This document shows positions 35,013 through 44,006 of a DNA stretch of 64,000 nucleotides, piece by piece. The translations under genes were made by a program, and so were the position numbers. Position 1 is the first letter of the stretch; each line of letters begins with the position of its first letter. The notes under the pieces are model-generated. The model saw only the letters and a program-made list of their open reading frames with translations, was not told the origin of the DNA and searched no databases. The DNA comes from Pseudomonas sp. F(2018) (GTDB lineage Bacteria > Pseudomonadota > Gammaproteobacteria > Pseudomonadales > Pseudomonadaceae): contig NZ_SCOM01000001.1 of assembly GCF_005508865.1 (NCBI RefSeq), forward strand, positions 806,001 through 870,000, written 5' to 3'.

Positions 35013-35738
35013 GTGGAGCAAGAGGCCTGGCAAATCCTGATCGTCGAGGACGATCAGCGGCTGGCGGAGTTGACCCAGGAGTACCTGCAAGGCAATGGCC
35101 TGCAGGTGGCGATCGAATCCGATGGCGCCCGGGCCGCGGCGCGCATCCTCAAGGAGCAGCCGGACCTGGTGGTGCTCGACCTGATGCTGCCGGGCGAGGA
35201 TGGCCTGTCCATCTGCCGCAAGGTGCGTGGCCAGTTCGCCGGGCCGATCCTGATGCTCACCGCGCGTACCGACGACATGGACGAAGTGCTCGGCCTGGAG
35301 ATGGGCGCTGATGACTATGTGTGCAAGCCGGTGCGCCCGCGTGTGCTGCTGGCGCGCATCCGTGCCCTGTTGCGGCGCAGTGAGGGCGTGGCCGAGGCGC
35401 CGACGGCGGAAAACCAGCGGCGCCTGGAGTTCGGTCCGCTGGTGATCGACAGCGCCATGCGCGAGGCCTGGTTGCGCGGCGAGGGCATCGAGCTGACCAG
35501 TGCCGAGTTCGACCTGCTCTGGCTGCTGGTGGCGAACGCCGGGCGCATTCTCTCCCGCGAGGAGATCTTCACCGCCCTGCGAGGCATCGAGTACGACGGC
35601 CAGGATCGCTCCATCGACGTGCGCATCTCGCGCATCCGCCCGAAGATCGGCGACGACCCGATGCACCCGCGCCTGATCAAGACTGTGCGCAGCAAGGGCT
35701 ACCTGTTCGTCGCCGAGGCCGCCAGCGCGCTGCAATGA
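35013..35738 (+). CDS. OmpR/RstA-type response regulator
   Basis: About 241 residues from GTG 35013 (GGAGAGAATT upstream), after an ATG at 34977 that lacks a site. Receiver domain with acidic pocket 'VEDD' (11-14), phosphoacceptor Asp56 in 'LVVLDLMLPGEDG' and Lys in 'YVCKPVRPR'. The C-terminal winged helix of OmpR type: 'LTSAEFDLLWLLVANAGRIL', 'YDGQDRSIDVRISRIRPKIG' and 'IKTVRSKGYLF'. The histidine kinase gene overlaps by four bases. P. aeruginosa keeps this pair next to nrdA in the same way. Confidence 0.93.
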   Translation: MEQEAWQILIVEDDQRLAELTQEYLQGNGLQVAIESDGARAAARILKEQPDLVVLDLMLPGEDGLSICRKVRGQFAGPILMLTARTDDMDEVLGLEMGADDYVCKPVRPRVLLARIRALLRRSEGVAEAPTAENQRRLEFGPLVIDSAMREAWLRGEGIELTSAEFDLLWLLVANAGRILSREEIFTALRGIEYDGQDRSIDVRISRIRPKIGDDPMHPRLIKTVRSKGYLFVAEAASALQ

Positions 35739-37354
35739 ACACCATCTTCCTGCGCATCTATGGCGGCATCATCGCCGCCCTGGTGCTGGTTGCGCTGCTC
35801 GGCGTCGGCGCCCTGCAGCTGACCAACGAGGTGCGCAGCGACCAGTACCGCGAGCAGCTGGCGCGCGGCACCTTCCGCCTGATGGCGGACAGCCTGCAAC
35901 CCATGGGGGAGGTGGACCGGCGTCGGGCGCTGGTGACCTGGAGCCGGCTGATCGGCGTGTCGCTGGAGCTGCAGCAGCTGACCGCCGAGCCGCTGGATGG
36001 CCGCACACGCGGGCGTCTGCTGCGCGGCCAGGTGCTGGTGGAGCAGACCGGCCCGCACGCGGCGCGTGTCTACGCGCTGGTCAGTGCCGAGCAGCAACTG
36101 GTGCTGACCACCGAGGTGGAACAGATCAGCGAGCAGCTGGCGCGCGCCACCGTCTACCTGCTGATGGACGAGCTGGTGCGCTACCCCATCGTCGAGCAGC
36201 CCAGGCGCCTGGCCGCGCTCAAGGAGGAGAAGCAGTTCGGCTTCGACCTGCGCCTGGTCACCCTGGAGAAGGTCGACCTGGACGAGGACCAGCAGCGCCG
36301 GGTGGACGAGGGCGACACGGTACTGGCGCTGGGCAAGGGCGGCGACTCGATCCGCGTGATCGCCGGCATGGTCGGCACGCCCTGGGTGCTGGAAGTCGGC
36401 CCGATCTACCAGATGAATCCCTATCCGACCGAGCTGCTGGTGCTGATCGGCGTGCTCGGCCTGACCCTCACCGGGCTGATCCTCTATCTGTTGGTGCGGC
36501 GCCTGGAGCGCCGTCTGCTGGCCCTGGAAAACGCCGCCTCGCACCTGGCCAGCGGCCGCCTGGATGCCCGCGCGCCGACCCAGGGCGCCGACTCGGTGGG
36601 GCGCCTGGCCGCCACCTTCAACGCCATGGCCGAGCAGCTGCAGCGCCTGCTCAACGTGCAGCGCGAGATGGTGCGCGCCGTGTCCCACGAGCTGCGCACG
36701 CCGGTGGCGCGCCTGCGCTTCGGCCTGGAGATGGTCGGTGACGCCGACAGCGACGAGGCGCGGCGCAAGTACATGGACGGCATGGACGGCGATATCCAGG
36801 AACTGGACAAGCTGGTCGACGAGATGCTGGTCTATGCGCGCCTGGAGCAGGGCTCGCCGGAGCTGATCTACCAGCGGGTGGACCTGCGTGCGCTGCTCGA
36901 CCAGGTGATCAAGGAGCTGGCGCCGCTGCGTGCCGATATCCGTGTCGACCGTGGCCAATGCCGCGATGCACCGGATGGCAGCGCCCTGGTGGAGGCCGAG
37001 CCGCGTTACCTGCACCGCGCCCTGCAGAACCTGGTGAGCAACGCCATGCGCCACGCCGACACCCGCGTGCGCCTGACCTACAACATTGGTCCGGAGCGCT
37101 GCCGGGTGGATGTGGAGGACGACGGCCCCGGCGTGCCCGAGGACGCCTGGGAGCGCATCTTCACCCCCTTCCTGCGCCTGGACGACAGCCGCACCCGCGC
37201 CTCCGGCGGCCACGGCCTGGGCCTGTCCATCGTACGCCGGATCATCTACTGGCACGCCGGCCGCGCCCATGTCGGCCGCAGCGCCAACCTCGGTGGCGCC
37301 CACTTCAGCCTGGTCTGGCCGCGCGAGCAGCCGGCGACGACGGAACCGCTCTGA
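35735..37354 (+). CDS. Sensor histidine kinase (RstB-like)
   Basis: 539 residues, starting inside the regulator gene (ATGA overlap). Membrane helix 5-27, periplasmic domain to about 230, second helix about 232-254, HAMP to about 305, then HisKA with phosphoacceptor His318 in 'AVSHELRTPVARLRF' and the ATPase domain with N box 'NLVSNAMRHADT', 'DDGPGVP' and 'GGHGLGLSIV'. It phosphorylates the response regulator encoded just upstream. The ligand is unknown; the periplasmic part resembles RstB, whose E. coli regulon concerns acid and Mg2+. Confidence 0.93.
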   Translation: MNTIFLRIYGGIIAALVLVALLGVGALQLTNEVRSDQYREQLARGTFRLMADSLQPMGEVDRRRALVTWSRLIGVSLELQQLTAEPLDGRTRGRLLRGQVLVEQTGPHAARVYALVSAEQQLVLTTEVEQISEQLARATVYLLMDELVRYPIVEQPRRLAALKEEKQFGFDLRLVTLEKVDLDEDQQRRVDEGDTVLALGKGGDSIRVIAGMVGTPWVLEVGPIYQMNPYPTELLVLIGVLGLTLTGLILYLLVRRLERRLLALENAASHLASGRLDARAPTQGADSVGRLAATFNAMAEQLQRLLNVQREMVRAVSHELRTPVARLRFGLEMVGDADSDEARRKYMDGMDGDIQELDKLVDEMLVYARLEQGSPELIYQRVDLRALLDQVIKELAPLRADIRVDRGQCRDAPDGSALVEAEPRYLHRALQNLVSNAMRHADTRVRLTYNIGPERCRVDVEDDGPGVPEDAWERIFTPFLRLDDSRTRASGGHGLGLSIVRRIIYWHAGRAHVGRSANLGGAHFSLVWPREQPATTEPL

Positions 37355-37472
37355 AGCCGAGTCACTACCGTTCGGCACCCTTCATCAAATTGTCATCGAA
37401 CTGTGGCAGCGCCAACGCACGAACATCCGCAGACTCGCGCTTCACTGGGGTTCTGCGTTCTGGGTGTTCTCG

Positions 37473-38492
37473 ATGCGTGCGTTGCTCTTCTTCGTCGCGC
37501 TGCTGTGCGGCGTGTCGTCCTTGGCGGCTTCTCGCTGCGATCTGCAGGTGCCGACCGCTATGGCGGATGTCGGCGAGGTGCGTCTGGCTTACCAGAGCAT
37601 CGGCCGCGACAGCGATCCGGCGCTGCTGCTGGTCATGGGGCTCGGCGGCCAGCTGATCCACTGGCCCGATGAGGTGCTCGCGCGCCTGTGCGAGCAGGGT
37701 TTCCGGGTGATCCGTTTCGACAATCGCGACGTCGGCCTGTCGACCTGGGCGGGCGCCGCTCCCGAGGTGAACCTGGGCTATGAGCTGCTCAGCTATCAGG
37801 TGGGCCTCGGCGCCGCCGCGCCCTATTCGCTGCGCGACATGGCCGGTGATGCCCTGGGCCTGATGGATGTGCTGGGCGTGCAGCGCTTCCACGTGCTGGG
37901 CGCCAGCATGGGCGGGATGATCGCCCAGCACATGGCCGACCTGGCGCCACGGCGGGTGGAAAGCCTGACTCTGCTGATGACCAGTTCCAGCGCGCCGGGC
38001 CTGCCGGAGCCGGATGCGCGCCTGCTGCAGCAGCTGGCGCGGCGCGAGGCGCCGGATCGCGCCGCGGCCATCGAGCAGCAGGCCGACCTGCTGGCCGCAC
38101 TCGGCAGCCCGAGCCTGGCGGTGGATCGCGCACAGCTACTGACGGAGGCCGAGCACAGCTACGACCGCGCCTTCAATCCCCAGGGTGTGCAGCGGCAGAT
38201 CCTGGCGATCCTCGCCGAGCCGAGCCGGGTGGAGCTGCTCAATCGCCTGCGGGTGCCGACTCTGGTGGTGCATGGCACCGCCGATCCGCTGTTGCCGGTG
38301 ATGCACGGCGTGCACGTGGCCGCCCATATAAAGGGCAGCGAGCTGAAGCTGATTCCGGGCCTGGCCCATCGCTTCCAGACGGCGTTCAAGGAGCCGCTGC
38401 TGGCCGCCGTGCTGCCGCACCTGCGCGCCCATCGCATGGACGACGCGCAGCTGGCCCAACGGCAGGAGAGTGGGGCGCAGTCGCCGCTCTGA
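37473..38492 (+). CDS. Secreted alpha/beta hydrolase
   Basis: 339 residues from ATG 37473; the longer open frame upstream is an artefact running into the kinase gene. Signal peptide '[20 protein letters not shown]'. Hydrolase motifs: oxyanion '[15 protein letters not shown]', '[14 protein letters not shown]', nucleophile elbow '[13 protein letters not shown]' (Gly-x-Ser-x-Gly, Ser about 138), Asp in '[11 protein letters not shown]' and His in 'IPGLAHRF'. An esterase or lipase-like activity in the periplasm or outside is probable. It ends directly against glpD with no gap (convergent). Confidence 0.87.
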   Translation: MRALLFFVALLCGVSSLAASRCDLQVPTAMADVGEVRLAYQSIGRDSDPALLLVMGLGGQLIHWPDEVLARLCEQGFRVIRFDNRDVGLSTWAGAAPEVNLGYELLSYQVGLGAAAPYSLRDMAGDALGLMDVLGVQRFHVLGASMGGMIAQHMADLAPRRVESLTLLMTSSSAPGLPEPDARLLQQLARREAPDRAAAIEQQADLLAALGSPSLAVDRAQLLTEAEHSYDRAFNPQGVQRQILAILAEPSRVELLNRLRVPTLVVHGTADPLLPVMHGVHVAAHIKGSELKLIPGLAHRFQTAFKEPLLAAVLPHLRAHRMDDAQLAQRQESGAQSPL

Positions 38493-40031
38493 TCAGATGG
38501 CGCGAGCGCTGGCCAGGGGCTGTGGCTGACGGCTGGCCTGCAGGTAGTCCCGCAGCTTGGCCTGCTGGCCGGGCGTCATGAACAGGCCGAGCTTGGTGCG
38601 GCGCCAGAGGATGTCCTCGGCCTCCACGGCCCATTCCTCGCGGCGCAGGTAGTCCACCTCGCGGGTATATAGGCCGGCGCCCAGGTGCTCGCCCAGCTCG
38701 TTCTGCCACTGCAGGCCGTCCAGCAGGCGCCAGGTGCGGCTGCCGTAGGTACTGGCCCAGCGCTGGGCCAGTTCGCGGTCGAGCCAGCCGAAGCGAGCGA
38801 TCAGCTTGTCCACCAGCGCCTCGCGGCTGTCCATGTTCTCGCCGCCGGGCAGTGGCGCCTGGTCGGTCCAGGCCGGGCACAGGCGCGGGAAGTAGGGCGC
38901 GAGCTGGCTCATGGCCGACTCGGCCAGCTTGCGGTAGGTGGTCAGCTTGCCGCCGAACACTGACAGCAGCGGCGCCTCGCCCGGCGCGCCGGACAGTGAC
39001 AGGGTGTAGTCGCGGGTCACGGCCGAGGGCTCGTCGGATTCGTCGTCGCACAGCGGACGCACGCCGGAGTAGGTGTGCAGGATGTCGCTACGTTGCAGCT
39101 GCTGCTTGAAGTGGGCGTTGACCACCTTGAGCAGGTAGTCGGTCTCTTCCTCGCTGATACGGACCTGGGCCGGGTCGCCCTGGTACTCGCGATCGGTGGT
39201 GCCGATCAGGCTGAAGCGCTCCAGCCAGGGGATGACGAAGACGATGCGCTGGTCCTCGTTCTGCAGGATGTAGGCCTGCTCGCCCTCGTGGATGCGCGGC
39301 ACCACGATGTGGCTGCCCTGGATCAGGCGGATGCCGTAGGGCGACTTCTGCTTCAGGTCGTCCTGGATGAAACGCGCCACCCAGGGGCCGGCGGCGTTGA
39401 CCAGGGCGCGGGCGCGGATCGAGAACAGGCTGCCGTCGGCGCGCTCCAGATGCAGATGCCACAGACCCTTGCTGCGCCGCGCGCTGACGCAGCGGGTGCG
39501 GGTGTGGATATGCGCGTGGCGTTCGCGTGCGGCCATCAGGTTGAGCACCACCAGGCGCGCATCGTCCACCCAGCAGTCGGAGTATTCGAAGCCGTGCGCC
39601 ATCTCGGCCTTCAGCGGGCTGCCGGCGCCGAAACGCACGCCGTTGGAGCCCGGCAGCTTCTCGCGCTTGCCCAGGTGGTCGTAGAGGAACAGGCCGGCGC
39701 GGATCATCCAGGCCGGGCGCAGGTGCGGGCGGTGCGGCAGGATGAAGCGCATCGGTTTGACGATATGCGGGGCCTTCGCCAGCAGCACTTCGCGCTCGGC
39801 CAGTGCCTCGCGGACCAGGCGGAATTCGTAGTGTTCGAGGTAGCGCAGGCCGCCGTGGATCAGTTTGCTGCTGGCGGAGGAGGTGTGCTGGGCCAGGTCG
39901 TCGCGTTCGCAAAGGAACACCGAGAGGCCCCGGCCGGCCGCGTCGGCGGCGATGCCGGCACCGTTGATGCCGCCACCGACCACGGCCAGATCGTAGATTT
40001 CAGCGATGGGGGGCGTCTGACTGAGCGACAT
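38493..40031 (-). CDS. glpD: Aerobic glycerol-3-phosphate dehydrogenase
   Basis: 512 residues. The FAD site 'DLAVVGGGINGAGIAADAAG' opens the protein, 'SSKLIHGGLRYLEHYEF' is the GlpD signature, and 'GVRPLCDDES', 'SVFGGKLTTYRKLAE' follow before the C-terminal helical domain. GlpD oxidises sn-glycerol 3-phosphate to dihydroxyacetone phosphate at the inner membrane, passing electrons to ubiquinone. A GlpR-type operator (40067-40084) lies 35 bases upstream of its start. A REP element separates it from glpR, so it has its own promoter. Confidence 0.97.
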   Translation of the reverse strand: MSLSQTPPIAEIYDLAVVGGGINGAGIAADAAGRGLSVFLCERDDLAQHTSSASSKLIHGGLRYLEHYEFRLVREALAEREVLLAKAPHIVKPMRFILPHRPHLRPAWMIRAGLFLYDHLGKREKLPGSNGVRFGAGSPLKAEMAHGFEYSDCWVDDARLVVLNLMAARERHAHIHTRTRCVSARRSKGLWHLHLERADGSLFSIRARALVNAAGPWVARFIQDDLKQKSPYGIRLIQGSHIVVPRIHEGEQAYILQNEDQRIVFVIPWLERFSLIGTTDREYQGDPAQVRISEEETDYLLKVVNAHFKQQLQRSDILHTYSGVRPLCDDESDEPSAVTRDYTLSLSGAPGEAPLLSVFGGKLTTYRKLAESAMSQLAPYFPRLCPAWTDQAPLPGGENMDSREALVDKLIARFGWLDRELAQRWASTYGSRTWRLLDGLQWQNELGEHLGAGLYTREVDYLRREEWAVEAEDILWRRTKLGLFMTPGQQAKLRDYLQASRQPQPLASARAI

Positions 40032-40066
40032 GGCAAGGCACCGTAAGTTGTAATGTGAACTTATGA

Positions 40067-40084
40067 ATGTTCGATTTCGAAAAT
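40067..40084 (-). promoter_or_regulatory. GlpR operator upstream of glpD
   Basis: ATGTTCGATTTCGAAAAT matches 17 of 18 positions of the E. coli-type GlpR operator ATGTTCG-w-T-w-w-CGAACAT. It lies 36-53 bases before the glpD start, where repressor would block the promoter. Confidence 0.75.
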
Positions 40085-40186
40085 ATGCTAGCCGAGCAGG
40101 CGCGCTTTCGCCAGCCCGAAGGGCGGCCGACCATCAGAAAGGCGAGATGGCTCGCACAAGCGCAGCGTGGGTTACGAGAGGTGCGC

Positions 40187-40246
40187 GTAGCCCGGATGCA
40201 ATCCGGGAGGGCAGGTGACTCCGTTCCCGGATTGCATCCGGGCTAC
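40187..40246. repeat. REP palindrome, copy B
   Basis: Arms identical to copy A (40187-40207 and 40226-40246, perfect 21-bp inverted repeat), loop 18 bases. Nine bases beyond the glpR stop, between glpR and glpD; probably separates the two transcripts or protects the glpR 3' end. Confidence 0.85.
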
Positions 40247-40255
40247 GGAGCGGGA

Positions 40256-41014
40256 TCAGACGATATGCAGCTGGATCTTCTGCTCGGCCAGCAGGCGGCT
40301 CAGGCCGGCGGAGGGCGGGGCGTCGGTGAAGATGTGGTCGACCAGGGCGATGGAGCCCAGGCGCACCACGGCGTTGCGCCCGAACTTGCTGGAGTCGGCG
40401 GCCAGCAGCACCTGGCGGGCGTTGTCGATGATGGCCTGGGAGACGCGCACTTCCTGGTAGTCGAAGTCCAGCAGGCTGCCGTCCTCGTCGATGCCGCTGA
40501 TGCCCATGATGGCGAAGTCGACCTTGAACTGCTGGATAAAGTCAGCCGCCGCCTGGCCGACCACGCCGCCGTCGCTGCGCACGCTGCCGCCGGCCACCAG
40601 CACTTCGAAGTCGGCCTTGTCCGCCAGGGTGGCGGCCACGTGCAGGTTGTTGGTGATCACCTTGAGGTGCTTGCGGCCGAGCAGGGCGCGGGCGATGGCC
40701 TCGGTGGTGGTGCCGATGCTGATGAACAGCGAGGCGTAGTCGGGAATCTGTGCGGCGATGGCCTCGGCGATGCGCTGCTTCTCGTCGCGCATCTGCCCGG
40801 CGCGCATGGCGTAGGCGGTGTTCTGGATGCTCGATGCCTCGCTCGCCGCGCCGCCATGGGTGCGCCGCAGCAGGCCCTGTTCGGCCAGCTGATTGATGTC
40901 GCGGCGGATGGTCTGCGGGGTGACGGCGAAGGCCTGGGCCAGCTCTTCGATACTGACGTAGCCGCGCTCGCGGGCGCGTTCGAGGATGCTCTGCTGGCGG
41001 GGTGGGAGGCTCAT
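40256..41014 (-). CDS. glpR: Glycerol-3-phosphate regulon repressor (DeoR family)
   Basis: 252 residues from ATG 41014 (AAGGAAAG upstream). Helix-turn-helix '[20 protein letters not shown]', 'LLRRTHGGA' as DeoR signature, then the sugar-phosphate sensing domain with '[18 protein letters not shown]', '[20 protein letters not shown]' and '[12 protein letters not shown]'. Glycerol 3-phosphate relieves repression. Its place between glpD and ybaK-glpK, with operator-like sequences on both sides, supports the name. Confidence 0.96.
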   Translation of the reverse strand: MSLPPRQQSILERARERGYVSIEELAQAFAVTPQTIRRDINQLAEQGLLRRTHGGAASEASSIQNTAYAMRAGQMRDEKQRIAEAIAAQIPDYASLFISIGTTTEAIARALLGRKHLKVITNNLHVAATLADKADFEVLVAGGSVRSDGGVVGQAAADFIQQFKVDFAIMGISGIDEDGSLLDFDYQEVRVSQAIIDNARQVLLAADSSKFGRNAVVRLGSIALVDHIFTDAPPSAGLSRLLAEQKIQLHIV

Positions 41015-41164
41015 GGGCTTTCCTTTTTTATCGGCCGGCGGATTATAGCGAGGTGCCGCCTGCTGGCGACTGTTATGGCCAGCCATCCGCGGTAGCCACC
41101 CGGTGTGACGGCGAGGGCTGCTCCCGCCAGGTTTTTTCCGCTAAGGTACGCGCCTTCGTCAGGG

Positions 41165-41182
41165 ATTTTCACATTCGAACAT
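41165..41182 (+). promoter_or_regulatory. GlpR operator overlapping the ybaK start codon
   Basis: ATTTTCACATTCGAACAT matches 16 of 18 operator positions. It covers the first two bases of the ybaK ATG (41181) and lies in the glpR/ybaK divergent region, so it could repress ybaK-glpK and perhaps glpR. Confidence 0.6.
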
Positions 41183-41651
41183 GACTCCTGCCATCGATCT
41201 GCTGAAAAAGGCCAAGGCCGAGCACCAGGTGCACAGCTACCACCACGACCCCAAGGCCCCGTCCTATGGCCTGGAGGCCGCCGAGAAGCTCGGCCTGGAG
41301 CCGGCACGGGTGTTCAAGACGCTGCTCGCCGCCACCGAGAAGGGCGAGCTGCTGGTGGCGGTGGTGCCGGTGGCCGGCAGTCTCGACCTCAAGGCCCTGG
41401 CGCATGCCGCCGGGGCGAAGAAGGCCGACATGGCCGACCCGCAGCAGGCCCAGCGCAGCACCGGCTATCTGGTCGGCGGCATCAGCCCGCTGGGGCAGAA
41501 GAAGCGCCTGCGCACCTTTATCGACGAATCCGCACGCCAGTACCCGACCATCCATGTCAGCGCCGGCCGCCGTGGCCTGGAAGTGGAGCTGGCGGCCGAG
41601 GTGCTGGCCCTGCACACCCAGGGCACCTTCGCCGCCATCGGCAGGGAATGA
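41181..41651 (+). CDS. ybaK: Cys-tRNA(Pro)/Cys-tRNA(Cys) deacylase (YbaK family)
   Basis: 156 residues of a single YbaK/ProX-like editing domain: 'AIDLLKKAKAEHQVHSYHHD', 'YGLEAAEKLGLEPARVFKTL', catalytic Lys in 'GAKKADMADPQQAQRSTGY', 'GGISPLGQKKRL' (GxxP loop). It hydrolyses Cys misattached to tRNA(Pro). The upstream ribosome site is weak (AGGGA, 15 bases away). Forty-five bases separate it from glpK, and the GlpR operator sits at its start, so it is probably co-expressed with glpK although no functional link is known. Confidence 0.92.
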   Translation: MTPAIDLLKKAKAEHQVHSYHHDPKAPSYGLEAAEKLGLEPARVFKTLLAATEKGELLVAVVPVAGSLDLKALAHAAGAKKADMADPQQAQRSTGYLVGGISPLGQKKRLRTFIDESARQYPTIHVSAGRRGLEVELAAEVLALHTQGTFAAIGRE

Positions 41652-41696
41652 TCCGGCTCCCGAGCGGAGCTCACGCATAACAACAAGGAAACGCGC

Positions 41697-43184
41697 ATGT
41701 CCCAATACCTGCTTGCCATCGACCAGGGCACCACCAGCTCCCGCGCCATCGTCTTCAGTGCCCAGGGTTTGCCGCTGGCCAGCGCCCAGCAGGAGTTCAA
41801 GCAGTACTTTCCCAAGGACGGCTGGGTCGAGCACGACGCCGAGGAGATCTGGCTGACCACCCTCAAGGTCTGTCGTGAGGCCCTGGCCAGCAAGGGCCTG
41901 AAGGCCGACGAGGTGCTGGCCATCGGCATCACCAACCAGCGCGAGACCACCGTGGTGTGGGATGCCGTCAGCGGCTCGCCGATCCACCCGGCCATCGTCT
42001 GGCAGGACCGGCGTACCGCCGACTACTGCGCCGGGCTCAAGGCCGAGGGCCACGAGGCCAAGGTGGCCGACAAGACCGGCCTGCTGATCGACCCGTATTT
42101 CTCCGCCACCAAGCTGCGCTGGATTCTCGACAACGTGCCCGGCGCCCGCGAGCGCGCCGAGCGTGGCGAGCTGCGCTTCGGCACCGTGGACTGCTTCCTG
42201 CTGTGGCGCCTGACCGATGGCAAGTCGCACCGCACCGACGCCAGCAACGCCTCGCGCACCCTGCTGTTCAACATCCACAGCCAGCAGTGGGACGACGAGC
42301 TGCTGCAGCTGTTCGACATCCCGCGCAGCCTGCTGCCGGAGGTGCTGGATTGCGCCGCCGATTTCGGCGTCACCGAACCGGCATTGCTAGGCGCCGGCAT
42401 TCCGGTGCTGGGCATGGCTGGTGACCAGCAGGCCGCGCTGATCGGCCAGACCTGCTTCGAGCCCGGCATGGTCAAGAGCACCTACGGCACCGGCTGCTTC
42501 ATGATCCAGAACACCGGCGACAAGCCGGTGGTGTCGAAGAACCGCCTGCTGACCACCGTCGGCTACCGTCTCAATGGCAAGGTCACCTACGCGGTGGAGG
42601 GCAGCATCTTCGTCGCCGGCGCCGCCGTGCAGTGGCTGCGCGACGGCATCAAGCTGATCAGCGACGCCCGCGACACCGAGCTGCTCGCCGAGCAGACCGG
42701 TGATGCCTGCGGCGTGTACCTGGTGCCGGCCTTCACCGGCCTCGGCGCGCCGTACTGGGACCCCAAGGCGCGTGGCGCGATCTTCGGCCTGACCCGCGAC
42801 ACCGGGATCAAGGAGATCGTCACCGCCGGCTTGCAGTCGGTGTGCTACCAGACCCGCGACCTGCTCCAGGCCATGCGCCAGGATGGCGCCGCCGAGCCCA
42901 GCGCGCTGCGTGTGGACGGCGGCATGGTGGTGAACAACTGGGTCATGCAGTTCCTCGCCGACATCCTCGGCGTGCCGGTGGAGCGTCCGGTGGTGACCGA
43001 GACCACGGCCCTGGGCGTGGCCTATCTGGCCGGCTTGCAGGCCGGGCTGTACCGCGATCTGGATGAAGTGGCCAGCCACTGGCATCGCCAGCAGCGCTTC
43101 GCCCCGCGCATGGCCGACGCCCATCGGGGCAAGCTCTACGCCGGCTGGCTGGACGCGGTGAAGAGGGTGCGCAGCGAGGGCTGA
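41697..43184 (+). CDS. glpK: Glycerol kinase
   Basis: 495 residues. FGGY kinase signatures: N-terminal phosphate loop '[13 protein letters not shown]', '[10 protein letters not shown]', '[12 protein letters not shown]', '[10 protein letters not shown]' and '[14 protein letters not shown]', with C-terminal '[20 protein letters not shown]' and '[12 protein letters not shown]'. It phosphorylates glycerol with ATP, giving the substrate of GlpD. CAAGGAAACGCGC precedes the ATG. The facilitator gene glpF, adjacent in P. aeruginosa, is missing here. Confidence 0.97.
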   Translation: MSQYLLAIDQGTTSSRAIVFSAQGLPLASAQQEFKQYFPKDGWVEHDAEEIWLTTLKVCREALASKGLKADEVLAIGITNQRETTVVWDAVSGSPIHPAIVWQDRRTADYCAGLKAEGHEAKVADKTGLLIDPYFSATKLRWILDNVPGARERAERGELRFGTVDCFLLWRLTDGKSHRTDASNASRTLLFNIHSQQWDDELLQLFDIPRSLLPEVLDCAADFGVTEPALLGAGIPVLGMAGDQQAALIGQTCFEPGMVKSTYGTGCFMIQNTGDKPVVSKNRLLTTVGYRLNGKVTYAVEGSIFVAGAAVQWLRDGIKLISDARDTELLAEQTGDACGVYLVPAFTGLGAPYWDPKARGAIFGLTRDTGIKEIVTAGLQSVCYQTRDLLQAMRQDGAAEPSALRVDGGMVVNNWVMQFLADILGVPVERPVVTETTALGVAYLAGLQAGLYRDLDEVASHWHRQQRFAPRMADAHRGKLYAGWLDAVKRVRSEG

Positions 43185-43223
43185 GGTGGTACAAGGGTGC
43201 CAAGTTCCCCTTGAGGTCGCCGC

Positions 43224-44006
43224 ATGCAGCCGCGCCGTCGCCTGCCGCTCCTTGCTCTCGCCCTGAGTTTGCTCGCTGGCCCTGCGCCGGCGGGCAGCGC
43301 GCGTGACGAAACGCTGGTCATCGCCGCCGATCTCTGGTGCCCGGTGAACTGCGCGGCCGACTCGCCACGGCCGGGCATCTTCGTCGAGCTGGCGCGCGAC
43401 ATCTTCGCCGAGGTCGGCATCGCCGTGCGCTACGAGACGCGCAACTGGGCGCGGGTGCTGCAGGAGGTGCGTCGCGGCGAGCTCAACGCCGCAGTGGGCG
43501 CCGGCCATGAGGATGCCCCGGACTTCCTGTTCACCCGCACGCCGGTGGCCATGTCGCGCAACTGCTTCTATACCCGCCAGGATTCCACCTGGCGCTTCGG
43601 CGGCGTCGACTCGCTGGCGCCGGTGCGCCTGGGCGTGATCAACGACTACAGCTACGGCGAGCCGCTCAATGCCTATGTGGCCGCCCACCGCGACGGCGAT
43701 CGGGTGCAGGTGGCCGCCGGCGACAACGCCCTCGACCTCAACCTGACCAAGCTGCGCCATGGCCGCCTGGACGCCTTGGTGGAAAACAGCTGGGTGATCC
43801 AGTCGCGCCTGGCCGACCTCGGCCGCAGTGGTGAGCTGCGCGAGGCCGGCTGCCGCGAGCCGGACGTGCCGATCTACCTGGCCTTCTCGCCGACCCGCGC
43901 GGACAGCGCTCGCTATGTCGAGCTGTTCGAGCAGGGCCTGCAGCGCTACCGCGCCGACGGCCGTCTGCGGGCCTTGCTCAAGGCCTATGGCGTCGAGGAA
44001 CGCTAG
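43224..44006 (+). CDS. Orphan periplasmic solute-binding protein (PBP2 fold)
   Basis: 260 residues. Leader 'LPLLALALSLLAGPAPAGSA', then 'LVIAADLWCPVNCAADSPRP' and 'GIFVELARDIFAEVGIAVRY', the first strand-helix of family 3 binding proteins, 'GELNAAVGAGHEDAPDFLFT' and C-terminal 'YRADGRLRALLKAYGV'. Two cysteines four residues apart near the start suggest a disulphide. No transporter partner. Overlaps the PilJ-N gene end by four bases (convergent). Confidence 0.8.
   Translation: MQPRRRLPLLALALSLLAGPAPAGSARDETLVIAADLWCPVNCAADSPRPGIFVELARDIFAEVGIAVRYETRNWARVLQEVRRGELNAAVGAGHEDAPDFLFTRTPVAMSRNCFYTRQDSTWRFGGVDSLAPVRLGVINDYSYGEPLNAYVAAHRDGDRVQVAAGDNALDLNLTKLRHGRLDALVENSWVIQSRLADLGRSGELREAGCREPDVPIYLAFSPTRADSARYVELFEQGLQRYRADGRLRALLKAYGVEER

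Noticed and set aside
37086..37472. N-terminal extension of the alpha/beta hydrolase
   Set aside because: It overlaps the histidine kinase gene in another frame; the signal peptide begins at ATG 37473.
40187..40246. REP copy B as a glpR rho-independent terminator
   Set aside because: The stem is strong but no T-run follows on the minus strand, and the identical arms at two other loci show it is a repeat element; a termination role is possible but not shown.
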